A stretch of 64,000 bases of DNA from Clostridia bacterium (lineage in GTDB: Bacteria > Bacillota > Clostridia > Oscillospirales > Acutalibacteraceae): positions 62,001 through 126,000 of the forward strand of contig JAFUPX010000010.1 in the NCBI GenBank assembly GCA_017472575.1, given 5' to 3'. Made by a program: the position numbers and the translations under genes. A model generated the notes under the pieces. That model searched no databases, was not told the origin of the DNA, and saw nothing but the letters and a program-made list of their open reading frames with translations. Shown one piece after another: positions 46,011-53,951 of this stretch; the first letter of the stretch is position 1; each line of letters begins with the position of its first letter.

Positions 46011-46325
46011 TTAATTTTTATCAAAAGCGTTTAATTTGAGCATCGGCTCGGTGTCGGGCTCGGTGCTGGTTAAAATATGAGAGGTTACAACGCCGGATAC
46101 CCGCTCAGCTGCAAGCTTTGCGGCCTCCACAGCGGCTTCAACATCGGTTACACTGCCGCGGAATTTGATTGCAACAATCAGCGGTACCTCCAGCTCATCG
46201 GCATTACCGGGCTTGTTCTTATCAAAGGTTTCAACAGTAACATTTGCGGCTTTACAGCCTGCATCACAGGCAACAAAAGCAGTAACAAGTCCGAATACCT
46301 CAACTATACCGGTGGCTTTTCCCAT
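46011..46325 (-). CDS. BMC-H shell protein with insertion and extended C-terminus
   Basis: 104 residues. BMC domain recognisable from ATGIVEVFGLVTAFVACDAGCKAANVTVE and VAIKFRGSVTDVEAAVEAAKLAAE, but with a roughly 9-residue insertion (KNKPGNADELEVP region) where other copies have the pore loop and a longer acidic end. Two cysteines (20 and 24) sit in the first helix. Its role is probably a minor shell component. RBS GGAGGGT. Confidence 0.85.
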   Translation of the reverse strand: MGKATGIVEVFGLVTAFVACDAGCKAANVTVETFDKNKPGNADELEVPLIVAIKFRGSVTDVEAAVEAAKLAAERVSGVVTSHILTSTEPDTEPMLKLNAFDKN

Positions 46326-46342
46326 TGTACTTTACCCTCCGA

Positions 46343-47545
46343 TTACTTATTAACAATAGCTATCTTTAAGCCTTCCATATTTAGGTTGGTCTTAAGAGCT
46401 TCATTTATCTGCTCAAGAGGGAACTTATGGGTAATAAGCTTCTCCATAGGAAGTCCGATAGCTTTAGCACGCTTAAGGAAATCAAAGGTAGTTGCGTAAT
46501 CACGAAGTGTGTATACCCAAGAACCAACGGTTGTAATTTCCTTGGAGCAGATGTCGAAATGGGGGTTAATGGTGGCATCGCCGCCGTTAATGAAGAAGCC
46601 CAATTCGCATAAGCCGCCGCCGTTGCGGATGAACTTATAAATATTGCTGTGAGCAACAGGAGAGCCTGTGCACTGGAAAGCAAAGTCTGCTTCGTAACCG
46701 CCGAAGGCATCCTTAACAGCGGCAGTCAAAGCCTCAATGCCCTTATGATCCTTAAAGTTAACGGTTTTGTCAGCACCCATTTCCTTAGCAAATTCAAGTC
46801 TTTTTGCTTCGCCGTCTACAGCAACTATGTTTTCAATACCCATAGTGCGTAAAACTGCAATACAAATAAGACCGATAGGTCCGCAGCCCTGAACTACTAC
46901 ACGGCTGTTAAACCTAAGTATTCCAGTGGTTTTTGCACGCTCAACTGCGTGTATAAGTACGGCACAGGGCTCAATAAGTATTCTTGAATCTAAATCTAAA
47001 TCACTTACATTGAATACGGTTGAGCCGCCGCGAATTAATAGATAATCACTGAACCAGCCGTTGAGATGAATATCATCATCGGGAAGAAGACCGTAAACAT
47101 CGGCGCCTCCGACATTTTGCTTATTCAAATCAAACATTGTGATATCAGGGTTATCCTTAAATATCATACAGGTTACAACCTTATCGCCTAAAGTAAGGGG
47201 TTTACCTGCACTGTCTTTCTTAACATTTTTGCCCATCTTAACGATTTCGCCGGTGCCTTCGTGACCGAGAGCTACAGGAATCAAGCCGAAGGGATCGCGC
47301 TTGAATTCGTGAGCATCGGTTCCGCAGACGCCGCAACCCTCAACCTTAACGAGGATATCATCGTCTCCAACTGCAGGCATAGGAAATTCTTTAACTTCAA
47401 ATTTCTCAAGCTCAGTCAGCATTGCTACATGGGCAGTAGAGGGGATATTGCCGCCGGAAGCTGAAGATGAGGGGGCTTGGGTACCCTTCATATCGTTCAG
47501 AACCTGACGGACGATAGCCTCAATATTGGATGAATTTATGTCCAT
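46343..47545 (-). CDS. Zn-dependent MDR alcohol dehydrogenase with encapsulation peptide
   Basis: 400 residues from ATG 47545; upstream in-frame sequence lies inside the previous gene. Residues 1-20 (MDINSSNIEAIVRQVLNDMK) form the targeting helix, then a Ser/Gly linker (SSSASGG). The enzyme is a medium-chain dehydrogenase: GCGVCGTDAHEF and GHEGTGEIV zinc motifs, cofactor fold VVVQGCGPIGLICIAVL. The EP makes it the internal NADH-recycling enzyme, reducing lactaldehyde to 1,2-propanediol and/or propionaldehyde to propanol. Many B12-type Pdu systems use an iron alcohol dehydrogenase (PduQ) instead. Confidence 0.9.
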   Translation of the reverse strand: MDINSSNIEAIVRQVLNDMKGTQAPSSSASGGNIPSTAHVAMLTELEKFEVKEFPMPAVGDDDILVKVEGCGVCGTDAHEFKRDPFGLIPVALGHEGTGEIVKMGKNVKKDSAGKPLTLGDKVVTCMIFKDNPDITMFDLNKQNVGGADVYGLLPDDDIHLNGWFSDYLLIRGGSTVFNVSDLDLDSRILIEPCAVLIHAVERAKTTGILRFNSRVVVQGCGPIGLICIAVLRTMGIENIVAVDGEAKRLEFAKEMGADKTVNFKDHKGIEALTAAVKDAFGGYEADFAFQCTGSPVAHSNIYKFIRNGGGLCELGFFINGGDATINPHFDICSKEITTVGSWVYTLRDYATTFDFLKRAKAIGLPMEKLITHKFPLEQINEALKTNLNMEGLKIAIVNK

Positions 47546-47546
47546 A

Positions 47547-48026
47547 TTATTTTCTGCCTTTCTCAAATAGTTGTTTGCCGTATGCCGCCAAAGCGGTGTC
47601 CTGCTCCTCGGTACCGCCGCTGACACCCAAACCGCCGATTATCTCACCGGATGCATTGCACAATGGCTCGCCGCCGCCGAAAATAACGATTTGACCGTTA
47701 TTGGTGAATTGAATACCGTAGAGCGACCCGCCCGGTTGGGCAAGAGGCTTTAATTCTGAGGTGGACATTTTGAGAGATACCGATGTAAATGCTTTTTGCA
47801 CCGCAATGTCATAACTGGCGATATATGAATTATCCATACATTCCACTAAAACGGGACGGGCTGCACGGTTAGAGATTGCCACAACAGCGTTAACTCCCAT
47901 TTCCGCGGCTTTTTTTTGCACCTGCTCGCTAAGTGACCGCGCCTGCTCCAAGGAAACATCACCCGAAGCGGCACCCACCTCGCGGGCTATGGTATCTATC
48001 AAAGAACGCAAAGCATGTTCATCCAT
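47547..48026 (-). CDS. HbpS/GlcG (DUF336) family protein with encapsulation-peptide-like N-terminus
   Basis: 159 residues from ATG 48026 (RBS AAGAAGGTG). Residues 1-18 (MDEHALRSLIDTIAREVG) resemble an encapsulation peptide. The remainder is the DUF336 fold: AVVAISNRAARPVLVECMDNS, KAFTSVSLKMST, GGGEPLCNASGEIIGGLGVSGGT. It is related to the heme-binding C-terminal domain of PduO. As there is no B12 chemistry here, the role is open: heme or corrinoid binding, or redox buffering. Confidence 0.85.
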   Translation of the reverse strand: MDEHALRSLIDTIAREVGAASGDVSLEQARSLSEQVQKKAAEMGVNAVVAISNRAARPVLVECMDNSYIASYDIAVQKAFTSVSLKMSTSELKPLAQPGGSLYGIQFTNNGQIVIFGGGEPLCNASGEIIGGLGVSGGTEEQDTALAAYGKQLFEKGRK

Positions 48027-48039
48027 GCTGTTCACCTTC

Positions 48040-48831
48040 TTATTTGCCGAGCTGTTCCAACACGCGACGGGTAATCTCGGAAACGAGGTCGGAGTTGTTG
48101 CCGTGGTTGCAGCTGCCGCCGCAACCGTGACAGCTGGGTTTACCGTCCTGTGCGTTGGGGCAGAGGTCAGCAGGGTGCTTGCCCTTCATGCCGAACTTAC
48201 GGCGAATTTCATAAAGACGCTGAACCTGAGCCTCACTAAGCTCCTTAGGTCCGCCTAACTGCTTAGATATGTAGAGCAGATGAGCGTAGAACTCAAGTGA
48301 TTCCATTTTGTGATAAGCGTTGAGAAGTGTGTCCGAATAAGAAAGCGCGCCGTGGTTCTCAAGCAATACTGCGTCAAATGACTGCAGATACTTAGAAACA
48401 GCGTTAGGAATTTCTTCTGTAGAAGGTGTTCCGTACTCAGCAATCGGAACGCAGCCGAGAGCGATAACAGCCTCAGGCATAATGGGCTGAGTAAGCGGAA
48501 TGCCGGCAATAGCAAAGCCGGTAGCGTACATAGGATGAGCGTGAACAACTGAATTTACATCAGGACGCTCCTTATATACACGCATATGCATCTTGATCTC
48601 GGAGGAAGGTTTGAATCCGGCATTTGCCTGAATTACGTTTCCGTCGCGGTCTACTTTGCAAATGTATTCGGGGGTCATAAAGCCTTTGCTTACACCGGTG
48701 GGTGTGCAGAGGAACTCATTGTCGTTAAGCTTAACGGAAATATTACCGTCATTAGCGGCGACCATGCCCCTGTCATAAATACGTTTGCCGATTTCACAAA
48801 TCTGTTTTTTAATTTCAAATTCGTTTGCCAT
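48040..48831 (-). CDS. fucA: Class II L-fuculose-1-phosphate aldolase with C-terminal encapsulation peptide
   Basis: Cleaves L-fuculose-1-P (or rhamnulose-1-P) to DHAP and L-lactaldehyde. 263 residues from ATG 48831 (RBS AAAGGAG). Zinc ligands His97, His99 (VVHAHP) and His160 (ENHGAL), catalytic Glu78 (SSEIKMH). After the catalytic domain (to about 215) comes a linker with Cys224, Cys234, Cys237 and Cys241 (SCHGCGGSC), then an amphipathic end helix SDLVSEITRRVLEQLGK, a typical C-terminal encapsulation peptide. This marks the operon as fucose/rhamnose type (GRM5). Confidence 0.94.
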   Translation of the reverse strand: MANEFEIKKQICEIGKRIYDRGMVAANDGNISVKLNDNEFLCTPTGVSKGFMTPEYICKVDRDGNVIQANAGFKPSSEIKMHMRVYKERPDVNSVVHAHPMYATGFAIAGIPLTQPIMPEAVIALGCVPIAEYGTPSTEEIPNAVSKYLQSFDAVLLENHGALSYSDTLLNAYHKMESLEFYAHLLYISKQLGGPKELSEAQVQRLYEIRRKFGMKGKHPADLCPNAQDGKPSCHGCGGSCNHGNNSDLVSEITRRVLEQLGK

Positions 48832-48893
48832 TTTGGGTTCTCCTTTGAATATATTTTTTTGTTTTATTTGGTTTTTCACCTTATTATGGTTTG

Positions 48894-48922
48894 ATTTTAC
48901 CATAAATAACAAATAAAGTCAA
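48894..48922 (-). promoter_or_regulatory. Internal promoter before fucA
   Basis: On the minus strand TTGACT (48922-48917), 17 nt, TAAAAT (48899-48894), in the 112-nt gap between the EutP-like gene and fucA. It has the same -10 as the main promoter at 53143. T/C-rich tracts nearby resemble those upstream of the main promoter. Confidence 0.7.
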
Positions 48923-48943
48923 CATAAAAATCTGCATTTTTCT

Positions 48944-49390
48944 TTATTTTTCTGTTTTTTCGTTGGATTTATGTTGATTTAGGTGTTCTAACACCTTATT
49001 TGTTCCCTCTCCGGTAACAGAATTTACAAAAAATACCTTGCGGCAGCCCGAAAGCTCAAGCCAACGCTTGGCGCGTTGAGGGTCCGCTTTATCAATTTTT
49101 GTAACAATACCGATTACCTCGCGGTTTACAAGGCAGGTAATGCACGGGGGAAAGAGCGAATAATCATCATCTGCGGCGATTAGCAAAGCAACTACATCCG
49201 CCTCATAAGAATAAAGCGCAAGCGCACAGCCTAAATCGTGATTTTCGGCATATTCGCCGGGAGAGTCGATTAAAAAATCATCAAACACCATACCTTGTGT
49301 TTTTTGATAGTGTACCTTTTCACCGCGCAAGGCTTGCGTTAACGAGGTTTTGCCGCAACCGCTGCGACCTATTAAAAGTAACTTTTTCAT
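48944..49390 (-). CDS. EutP/PduV-like small GTPase
   Basis: 148 residues, Ras-like P-loop GRSGCGKTSLTQAL near the start, switch DSPGEYAEN and base-recognition TKIDKAD. EutP/PduV proteins associate with microcompartments, with proposed roles in positioning or kinase activity; the function here is unproved. Start overlaps the previous gene's stop (ATGA). Confidence 0.92.
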   Translation of the reverse strand: MKKLLLIGRSGCGKTSLTQALRGEKVHYQKTQGMVFDDFLIDSPGEYAENHDLGCALALYSYEADVVALLIAADDDYSLFPPCITCLVNREVIGIVTKIDKADPQRAKRWLELSGCRKVFFVNSVTGEGTNKVLEHLNQHKSNEKTEK

Positions 49391-49761
49391 GTTCTGGTTA
49401 TTTCGCAGACATCAAAGCCCAGCTTGTTAACAGCGTATTCAGTAACCGCACTCAACGCTGCCTCGACTTGGGAAACAGAGCCTGTAACTATCACTGTACC
49501 GCTGAAGCGGTCAACAAAGCCTAAGGTTACACCGGAAGCCTTCATAGCGATATCTCCTGCTATAATAGCGGTTTCGCTGGGGCTTAAGGTAAGTATTCCG
49601 ATAGCACCCGAATGCTCCTCTGCCGGATCAAGACCAAGCTTATAGTAAAGCACCTCGTCAGGATTGGCGATAATGTGTGCCAATGTGATTTGCTTACCGG
49701 GAACAATTTCCTGAATAATTCGTGCTTTATCACTGTTTGAGAGATAATTTTCCAAATTCAT
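49387..49761 (-). CDS. pduU: Circularly permuted BMC-H shell protein (PduU/EutS-like)
   Basis: 124 residues. The N-terminal segment KARIIQEIVPGKQITLAHIIANP forms the small beta-barrel plug of EutS/PduU, followed by the permuted BMC domain GAIGILTLSPSETAIIAGDIAMKAS...GFVDRFSG. RBS GGGAGGT inside the end of the activase gene. Confidence 0.94.
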   Translation of the reverse strand: MNLENYLSNSDKARIIQEIVPGKQITLAHIIANPDEVLYYKLGLDPAEEHSGAIGILTLSPSETAIIAGDIAMKASGVTLGFVDRFSGTVIVTGSVSQVEAALSAVTEYAVNKLGFDVCEITRT

Positions 49762-49764
49762 TTT

Positions 49765-50556
49765 TTAACCTCCCAGATGAGTAGTAAGTCCGTGTTGTTC
49801 GCAGACCTGCAGTAAACGCTGCATATGTTCTGCGCTCGGAGGGGGAACGTCCCCCATCAAATAAGGACGGTTAAGTCCGTCATATTTATCCTTGCCCATT
49901 CTGTGATAGGGCAACAGATGTATTTCCTTTACATTAGGAAGCGATGCTGCAAATGCGGCAATATCGCCGATTTCCTGTTCGGTATCGTTAAAGCCGGGAA
50001 TAACAGGAACTCTGATAATGAGTTTTTTTGCCTTCTCAGCGATTAATTGTGCGTTAGCGAGTATCTTCTCGTTAGGCTTAGTGGTAAATTCCTCATGCTT
50101 GCGGCTGTTTGTGTGCTTAATATCCATTAAGAATAAGTCTAAATGGGGGATAAATCGCTCTATAACAGCAGGGTCTGCAAAGCCTGTGGTTTCCATTGCG
50201 GTGTTGATGCCGTTTTCATGGCAAGCAGTCAAAAGAGCAACCGCAAAATCAGGCTGTAACAGACTTTCACCGCCCGAAAGGGTCAGTCCGCCTCCGCTGC
50301 GGCGGTAATAGGGACGGTCGCGAAGTATTTCCTCCAGTACCTCACCTACCGAAATATCTTTACCCACAGTTTTTACAGAGCTTTTTTGCTTCATCTGCTG
50401 AATTTCATAGGATTGCGATTCGGGATTACAGCACCAACGGCAACGTAACGGGCAACCCTTAAGAAAAACAATCGTACGAACACCCGGTCCGTCATGGGTG
50501 GAAAACCGTTGAATATCAAATATTCTTCCGGTTACCGAGAGAATTGAAGTGTCCAT
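49765..50556 (-). CDS. Glycyl-radical enzyme activating enzyme (radical SAM)
   Basis: Generates the glycyl radical on the adjacent diol dehydratase. 263 residues; CxxxCxxC at Cys35, Cys39, Cys42 (KGCPLRCRWCCNP), the GGE motif in TLSGGESLLQPDF, and RVPVIPGFNDTEQEIGDI. The sequence passes from the first cluster directly to this region, so the extra ferredoxin-like insert seen in many GRM activases is missing, giving a short enzyme like pyruvate formate-lyase activase. Starts 1 nt after the dehydratase stop codon. Confidence 0.94.
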   Translation of the reverse strand: MDTSILSVTGRIFDIQRFSTHDGPGVRTIVFLKGCPLRCRWCCNPESQSYEIQQMKQKSSVKTVGKDISVGEVLEEILRDRPYYRRSGGGLTLSGGESLLQPDFAVALLTACHENGINTAMETTGFADPAVIERFIPHLDLFLMDIKHTNSRKHEEFTTKPNEKILANAQLIAEKAKKLIIRVPVIPGFNDTEQEIGDIAAFAASLPNVKEIHLLPYHRMGKDKYDGLNRPYLMGDVPPPSAEHMQRLLQVCEQHGLTTHLGG

Positions 50557-53085
50557 TTAGAAGTCCCCCTGCTGAGTGCGGTTGATGATATCGTCCTGCA
50601 ATGAGCGGGAAAGGGTGGTAAAGAGGGCGCTGTATCCTGCTACACGAACTACCAGAGATTTATATTTCTCAGGGTTTTTCTGAGCATCACGCAAGGTTTC
50701 GCGGCTTACAACATTAAACTGCATATGGCTGCCCTTTTGATCAAAATATCCGCAAACCAAAGCCACAAAGCTTTCAAGTCCTCCTGCACCTGCAAGGGCG
50801 CTGGGATGGAATTTCATATTAAATAGCGTACCGTTTGATGCAATAAAATGATCAAGTCTTGATACTGAATTTGCCGCAGCGGTAGGACCCTTTAAATCGC
50901 GGCCTGCCGCGGGTGATACACCGTCTGCTACGGGTGTGTTCGCAAGGCGTCCGTCCGGAGTGGCACCGGTTTGTGCGCCCAGCGGTACATTTGCGGATAC
51001 AGGATAAAGACCTGCCTGAAATTGACCGCCGCGCGGATTTCGGTAATTAAGAAGCGGACGGGTATATGTATATGCTACATCACGGGCGAAATTATCTACC
51101 TCGGGAATGTCGTTTCCGAATTTGGGAAGAGCGGCAATACGGTCCAGTAACTGCTGATAGCTTGCTTTTTCTGCCTCGGTGCAATCGTTTTTGGAGACTG
51201 TTTCATAGATTGCTTTTACATCCTCCGATGAAAGCTTTTTGCCGCTTTCAACAAGCCTGCGTGCAACCTGAGCAGTAATATTTTCAGCCTGCTTTGCATC
51301 CATATCCTTTCCGTAGTTATGCTCTAAGGCATCTTTATATTCTTGCATGGTAACAGTTTTATCTTCAAATACCAGCTTTTTAATTGCATAGAGTGCATCT
51401 GCCATATTAGCAATACCAAAGCCCTGAGGACCGGTAAAGTTATATATTGCGCCGCCCTCCTGAAGACTTTTGCCTCTGCCTATGCAGTCCTCAACCATTG
51501 AAGATTGGAAGGGCAGGGGACAGCGGTCAGCATGAGCCTGATCGATAGCATTGTCTGCATTTACAAGAAGCTCAATAAAGTAGTTCATCTGAGCTTTATA
51601 AGCGTTATAGAATTCCTCAAAGGAGGTCATTTTGGTTACGTCTCCGGTTTGAGGTCCTAACTGAACTCCCTTGTCAACACCGTTGGAGAACACAAGCTCC
51701 AGCGGACGGCACATATTAAAGAAAGCAGCATCGTGCCAGCCGTCGGTCTTACCTGATTTCTGGGGTTCTACACAGCCTATTATATTGTAGTCGCGTGCGT
51801 CCTCAAGAGAGAGACCGCGGCTTTGAAGCGAGGGTATTATTACCTCGTCATTGTAGTATGCCGGAAGACCTACACCCGTGCGTGTAACTTCAGCGGCGCG
51901 CAGCATAAATTCGTGCGGTGTTCCGTTCCATACGCGTACTGAGAATGACGGCTGAGGCAAAGATACGTGAAGCGTAGCGTTCATACACATATATGAAATG
52001 TCATTAGTAACATCACAGCCGTTGGCATCCTGACCGCCTACTATAAGGTTTTGGAAAAGGCTGTAGCCTGCAAAGCCTTCAGCGGAAGCGGCATCGCGTA
52101 CCTTGTTAAGGTCATTGAGCTTAACCCATATACAGTCAATCAGCTCCTGAGCGAACTCACGGGTAATCTTTCCTTTTTCAAGGTCGGCTTTAAAATACGG
52201 ATACATATATTGGTCAAATCTGCCGGGGGAGATTGAGTGACCGCTGGATTCAGTTTGAAGCAGCATCTGTACAAACCAAAAGGATTGGCAAGCCTCATAA
52301 AACGAGGTTGCACCTAAAGCGGGTACACGTTCACAGTTAGCTGCGATTTGCAGCAGCTCTGCTTTGCGGCTTTCATCAGCGCAGGAGGCGGCTTCTTCCT
52401 TTGCCAGTGCGCAATAGCGAGCCGCATAGCGGCAAACCGCGTCACAGCTTATTAATACTGCCTCTAAAAACTGATGACGGCGGGCATAATCCCCGTCTGA
52501 AACCTTTAATTTTGCCAAAGCCGCACGGGTCTCATCGGCAATACCGCGAAAACCGATACGCAAAACCTTTGCATAATCTACAGTTACGTGACCGATGCCG
52601 TTGTAGAAATAGTTTCCGGGAGTGAAGATATTGTGCTCAATTGCTGCCAACGCCTCAGGTGCCATATAAGCAGTCGCCAATTCGCTGGTTGTCTTCCCCT
52701 TCCAATAGGGATAGACCTTGCGTAATGTCTGCTTAGTCTCTTCTGATATATAAAAGGGGTCGGCACTGCGGGTAGCAACAGTATCAAATTCATCCTCCAG
52801 CCAGCTATAGGAATATTCGGGGAATACCTGACAGCTGCGGGGAGCTTTTGTATTACTGCCGACTATCAACTCCAACGGGCGGATAGTGATAGGAAGCTTA
52901 TCCAAAATATGCGCAAAAGCCTTTGCACGGCGCAAAACAATGGGCTGACCCTCGGTTTCGCGATAGGATTCCGTAAGCAAAACAGCACGGTCTGCCTCAA
53001 TTTCGGGCATTTTAGCAAACAGATGCTCTATAAGGGCAGGAATTCTCGCGGATTTATTAATTTTTTCGGTGTACACAGAATTCAT
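50557..53085 (-). CDS. B12-independent glycyl-radical 1,2-propanediol dehydratase
   Basis: Dehydrates (S)-1,2-propanediol to propionaldehyde by radical chemistry. 842 residues of the PFL/diol dehydratase family: thiyl Cys438 and Glu440 in NIIGCVEPQKSG, glycyl Gly817 in VVRVAGYSALF. No N-terminal targeting extension is visible, so it may enter the shell with partner proteins. The aldolase, aldehyde dehydrogenase and PduL in the operon favour propanediol over choline or glycerol; the GCVEP motif alone does not separate these. First gene after the main promoter. Confidence 0.92.
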   Translation of the reverse strand: MNSVYTEKINKSARIPALIEHLFAKMPEIEADRAVLLTESYRETEGQPIVLRRAKAFAHILDKLPITIRPLELIVGSNTKAPRSCQVFPEYSYSWLEDEFDTVATRSADPFYISEETKQTLRKVYPYWKGKTTSELATAYMAPEALAAIEHNIFTPGNYFYNGIGHVTVDYAKVLRIGFRGIADETRAALAKLKVSDGDYARRHQFLEAVLISCDAVCRYAARYCALAKEEAASCADESRKAELLQIAANCERVPALGATSFYEACQSFWFVQMLLQTESSGHSISPGRFDQYMYPYFKADLEKGKITREFAQELIDCIWVKLNDLNKVRDAASAEGFAGYSLFQNLIVGGQDANGCDVTNDISYMCMNATLHVSLPQPSFSVRVWNGTPHEFMLRAAEVTRTGVGLPAYYNDEVIIPSLQSRGLSLEDARDYNIIGCVEPQKSGKTDGWHDAAFFNMCRPLELVFSNGVDKGVQLGPQTGDVTKMTSFEEFYNAYKAQMNYFIELLVNADNAIDQAHADRCPLPFQSSMVEDCIGRGKSLQEGGAIYNFTGPQGFGIANMADALYAIKKLVFEDKTVTMQEYKDALEHNYGKDMDAKQAENITAQVARRLVESGKKLSSEDVKAIYETVSKNDCTEAEKASYQQLLDRIAALPKFGNDIPEVDNFARDVAYTYTRPLLNYRNPRGGQFQAGLYPVSANVPLGAQTGATPDGRLANTPVADGVSPAAGRDLKGPTAAANSVSRLDHFIASNGTLFNMKFHPSALAGAGGLESFVALVCGYFDQKGSHMQFNVVSRETLRDAQKNPEKYKSLVVRVAGYSALFTTLSRSLQDDIINRTQQGDF

Positions 53086-53142
53086 AACTGTACCTCACTC
53101 TAAATTTCAACAAAAAACAATATTTTATAATATTCTACGGTC

Positions 53143-53171
53143 ATTTTAACAGAAAACCACAGCACTGTCAA
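53143..53171 (-). promoter_or_regulatory. Main promoter of the microcompartment operon
   Basis: On the minus strand TTGACA (53171-53166), 17 nt, TAAAAT (53148-53143), 58 nt before the dehydratase start. Confidence 0.8.
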
Positions 53172-53200
53172 TAGGAAAACAAAACAAAAACAGAAAAAAT

Positions 53201-53240
53201 AACAAAAAACCAACATTTTTTAATGAAAAGGTTTTTTGTT
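53201..53240. repeat. 11-bp inverted repeat between divergent promoters
   Basis: AACAAAAAACC (53201-53211) and GGTTTTTTGTT (53230-53240), perfect, 18-nt spacer, located between the microcompartment promoter and the flavodoxin-gene promoter. Candidate operator for the DeoR protein, whose family favours T-rich repeated sites. Confidence 0.55.
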
Positions 53241-53252
53241 TAGTTTACTGTG

Positions 53253-53281
53253 ATGACATTTTAGTTTTTGTATGGTACAAT
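53253..53281 (+). promoter_or_regulatory. Promoter of the flavodoxin-like gene
   Basis: ATGACA (53253-53258), 17 nt, TACAAT (53276-53281), 49 nt before the start codon. Confidence 0.55.
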
Positions 53282-53330
53282 ATAAAAATATTCTTAAAAC
53301 ATAATCTGCTTTTAGAAAGGATTAAAATTT

Positions 53331-53951
53331 ATGAAGGTTTTAATGATTAACGGAAGTCCGAGAGCGAACGGAAATACTTCTATAGCTCTCAAAGAAATGG
53401 AAAAGGTATTTTTGAAAAACGGTATTGAAACCGAAACAGTTCAGGTGGGAGGCAAGGATATCCGCGGATGTATGGGATGCGGCTTCTGCTTTAAAAACGG
53501 AAAATGCGCTATTGATGATATAGTAAATAACTCTCTTGCGGCAAAATTTGAGGAGTGTGACGGATTGGTTGTTGGAAGTCCGGTTTATTATGCTGCCGCC
53601 AACGGTACTCTTGTTTCACTGCTTGACCGCTTGTTTTACAGTACAAATTTTAATAAAACTATGAAGGTCGGCGCCGCGGTTGCAGTGGCGCGACGCGGAG
53701 GCTGCTCAGCAACCTTTGACCAGCTTAATAAATATTTTACCATTTCGGGTATGCCGGTTGCCTCCGGTCAGTATTGGAACAGTGTCCACGGCAGAAAAGT
53801 AGGGGAGGCATCGGAGGATGCTGAGGGTCTGCAAAGTATGCGTACACTTGCTGAAAATATGTCTTTTCTCATAAAGAGCATTGCTCTCGGCAAGGAAAAA
53901 TACGGAATTCCGGAAAAAGAGCCTTGGCAGATGACTAATTTTATACGTTAG
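53331..53951 (+). CDS. Flavodoxin-fold NAD(P)H-dependent FMN reductase family protein
   Basis: 206 residues: FMN phosphate-binding loop INGSPRANGNTSIAL at the start, a cysteine-rich CMGCGFCFKNGKCAIDD segment seen in iron-sulfur flavoprotein-like members, and GSPVYYAAANGTL. Likely a cytoplasmic electron carrier or reductase. It is divergent from the microcompartment operon and shares its control region, so co-regulation is possible; no direct role in fucose use is known to me. Confidence 0.88.
   Translation: MKVLMINGSPRANGNTSIALKEMEKVFLKNGIETETVQVGGKDIRGCMGCGFCFKNGKCAIDDIVNNSLAAKFEECDGLVVGSPVYYAAANGTLVSLLDRLFYSTNFNKTMKVGAAVAVARRGGCSATFDQLNKYFTISGMPVASGQYWNSVHGRKVGEASEDAEGLQSMRTLAENMSFLIKSIALGKEKYGIPEKEPWQMTNFIR

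Noticed and set aside
50557..53085. Choline trimethylamine-lyase or glycerol dehydratase
   Set aside because: The GCVEP motif is shared, but the operon encodes a fuculose-phosphate aldolase and lies beside fucI, fucU and a fucosidase, which points to 1,2-propanediol. No choline transporter or other cut genes are present.
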